Made by a program: the position numbers and the translations under genes
Shown here: positions 23,401 to 24,312 of the stretch, one piece after another
Layout of the letters: every line of letters begins with the position of its first letter
Numbering within the stretch: position 1 is the stretch's first letter
The notes under the pieces: generated by a model
What the model was told of the DNA's origin: nothing
The model's input: only the letters and a program-made list of their open reading frames with translations
Databases searched by the model: none
Source of the DNA: HyVt-560 sp964577195
GTDB lineage: Bacteria; Pseudomonadota; Gammaproteobacteria; UWMA-0217
Assembly (NCBI GenBank): GCA_964577195.1
Contig: CAZNYF010000018.1
Location: 1 to 24,312, forward strand
Reading direction: 5' to 3'
DNA length: 24,312 bases

Positions 23401-24312
23401 ATGCTAAATCGTAACTCGATTCAACCACTTTCTCGAGTCAATGACAATGGAGTGTCATGGCAAACCCCGGCGCTTATTTTTGCGCTGATTGTTTCTATTC
23501 CCGTTCTGTTAGGTATGGGCTACTATTTTGGGGTCAAACAAAAACCGTCTGTACAGTTAGAACAATTTTCCAGCTCGCTTGATGAACACCGTGTTCTATT
23601 CAACGATACCCGCCGAAATCTTGATGTCGATCTTGATGTCTTTACTCACCGAGTAGGATTGTTGCAGGCGCATATTACGCGTCTAAATGCATTGGGTACG
23701 CAGCTGGTTGCTATGGCTGATATTAATCCTGGCGAATTTGATTTTGCCAATATCCCACCCTTGGGTGGTGCTGATGAGTCTATTGAGGCTTCATCCGCTA
23801 AGAGTCTCGAACTTAACGAGATGATTGAAAAGCTTGAGTTGTCATTGATTGAAAAAGAACAGCAATTGGTGATTCTCGAAGATATGCTTTTCTCAAAAAA
23901 CCTTCACGATGATATCAAGCCAAGAAGCAAGCCGGTGAACAGTGGTTGGACTTCTTCAAGCTACGGATATCGTAATGATCCGTTTACTGGTAAGCGACAG
24001 TTCCATAGCGGTATAGATTATGCCGGTCGTAAGGGAACGCCTATTATGGCTGCTGCCGGCGGCGTTGTGGTGCAGGCTGGTAAGAATGGAAGATACGGAT
24101 TGATGGTGGAAATTGATCATCGCAATGGCTATCAATCTCGCTATGCTCATGCCTCGGAAGTGTTGGTTGAAGTGGGTGATGTGGTTAAGAAAGGTTTCGA
24201 GATTGCCAAGATGGGGTCAACAGGGCGCTCGACCGGTACGCATCTACACTTTGAAGTGATCAAGGATGGGAAAAAAATTAATCCCTCTCGGTTATTGACC
24301 AAAAAACGCTAG
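23401..24312 (+). CDS. Membrane-anchored M23 (LytM-type) metallopeptidase
   Basis: This is a probable zinc endopeptidase cutting peptidoglycan crosslinks in the periplasm. It has 303 residues and is complete, its TAG being the last bases of the window. One N-terminal membrane helix (~23-45) is followed by a helical, probably coiled-coil region (~52-105 and ~132-165), then the M23 domain (~180-300). The zinc ligands are His202 and Asp206 (FHSGIDYAG) and His283 (HLHFEV); His250 (RYAH) and His281 complete the active site. All are present, so unlike the degenerate LytM domains of EnvC or NlpD it should be an active enzyme. The start has no visible SD, but the N-terminus is plausible. I recall an M23 gene at this place before secA in Pseudomonas relatives. 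It could open a divergently transcribed unit running out of the window. Confidence 0.93.
   Translation: MLNRNSIQPLSRVNDNGVSWQTPALIFALIVSIPVLLGMGYYFGVKQKPSVQLEQFSSSLDEHRVLFNDTRRNLDVDLDVFTHRVGLLQAHITRLNALGTQLVAMADINPGEFDFANIPPLGGADESIEASSAKSLELNEMIEKLELSLIEKEQQLVILEDMLFSKNLHDDIKPRSKPVNSGWTSSSYGYRNDPFTGKRQFHSGIDYAGRKGTPIMAAAGGVVVQAGKNGRYGLMVEIDHRNGYQSRYAHASEVLVEVGDVVKKGFEIAKMGSTGRSTGTHLHFEVIKDGKKINPSRLLTKKR

Noticed and set aside
1..24312. tRNA, rRNA, CRISPR array, insertion sequence or prophage remains
   Set aside because: Reading both strands showed no cloverleaf-like RNA gene, no regularly spaced repeat array, no transposase or integrase, and almost no space outside housekeeping genes.

Overview
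The window is a stretch of gammaproteobacterial chromosome that is almost entirely coding on the + strand. Its core is a complete division and cell wall (dcw) cluster. The assignment to Gammaproteobacteria rests on several things: the dcw gene order, a meso-diaminopimelate-type MurE (DNPR motif), LpxC (a lipid A-making, Gram-negative cell), an FtsZ tail nearly identical to the enterobacterial and pseudomonad one, and a ftsZ-lpxC-DUF721-M23 order that I recall from Pseudomonas and its relatives. I cannot name the genus from the sequence alone.

Region 1 (1-4741) looks like a three-gene envelope-sensing operon. It holds the 3' part of a TonB-dependent outer-membrane receptor, a secreted YfiR/DUF4154 protein, and a large hybrid histidine kinase (CHASE8-like periplasmic sensor, HAMP, HisKA, HATPase, receiver, Hpt). 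The first junction is 6 nt and the second is a 1-nt overlap. In the known YfiBNR system a YfiR protein restrains a CHASE8-bearing diguanylate cyclase. Here the CHASE8-like sensor is on a phosphorelay kinase, and a TonB receptor sits in front. This is the least ordinary part of the window.

Region 2 (4742-5191) is a 450-nt non-coding regulatory region. It carries three copies of a 13-mer (TASTGAATTWRCA), two of which lie in inverted repeats; a perfect TATAAT hexamer between copies two and three; a good sigma70-type promoter (TTGACG-N17-TATAGT); and three GGAA units with an exact 10-nt period that look like MraZ boxes. A weak hairpin followed by six T lies close to mraZ.

Region 3 (5192-21765) is the dcw cluster: mraZ, rsmH, ftsL, ftsI, murE, murF, mraY, murD, ftsW, murG, murC, ddlB, ftsQ, ftsA, ftsZ. 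From mraZ to ftsQ there is no non-coding base between genes: the junctions are ATGA, GTGA or TAATG overlaps, one direct abutment and one 8-nt overlap. The products make the UDP-MurNAc-pentapeptide (MurC, MurD, MurE, MurF, with Ddl supplying D-Ala-D-Ala), load it on lipid (MraY, MurG), polymerise and crosslink it at the septum (FtsW, FtsI, with FtsL and FtsQ), and place the machine at midcell (FtsA, FtsZ).

Region 4 (21766-24312) has lpxC (first committed step of lipid A synthesis), a convergent DUF721/DciA-like gene (probable replicative-helicase loader), and a divergent, membrane-anchored M23 metallopeptidase with a complete set of zinc and catalytic residues, ending at the last base of the window.

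I saw no tRNA, rRNA, CRISPR array, insertion sequence or clear pseudogene.
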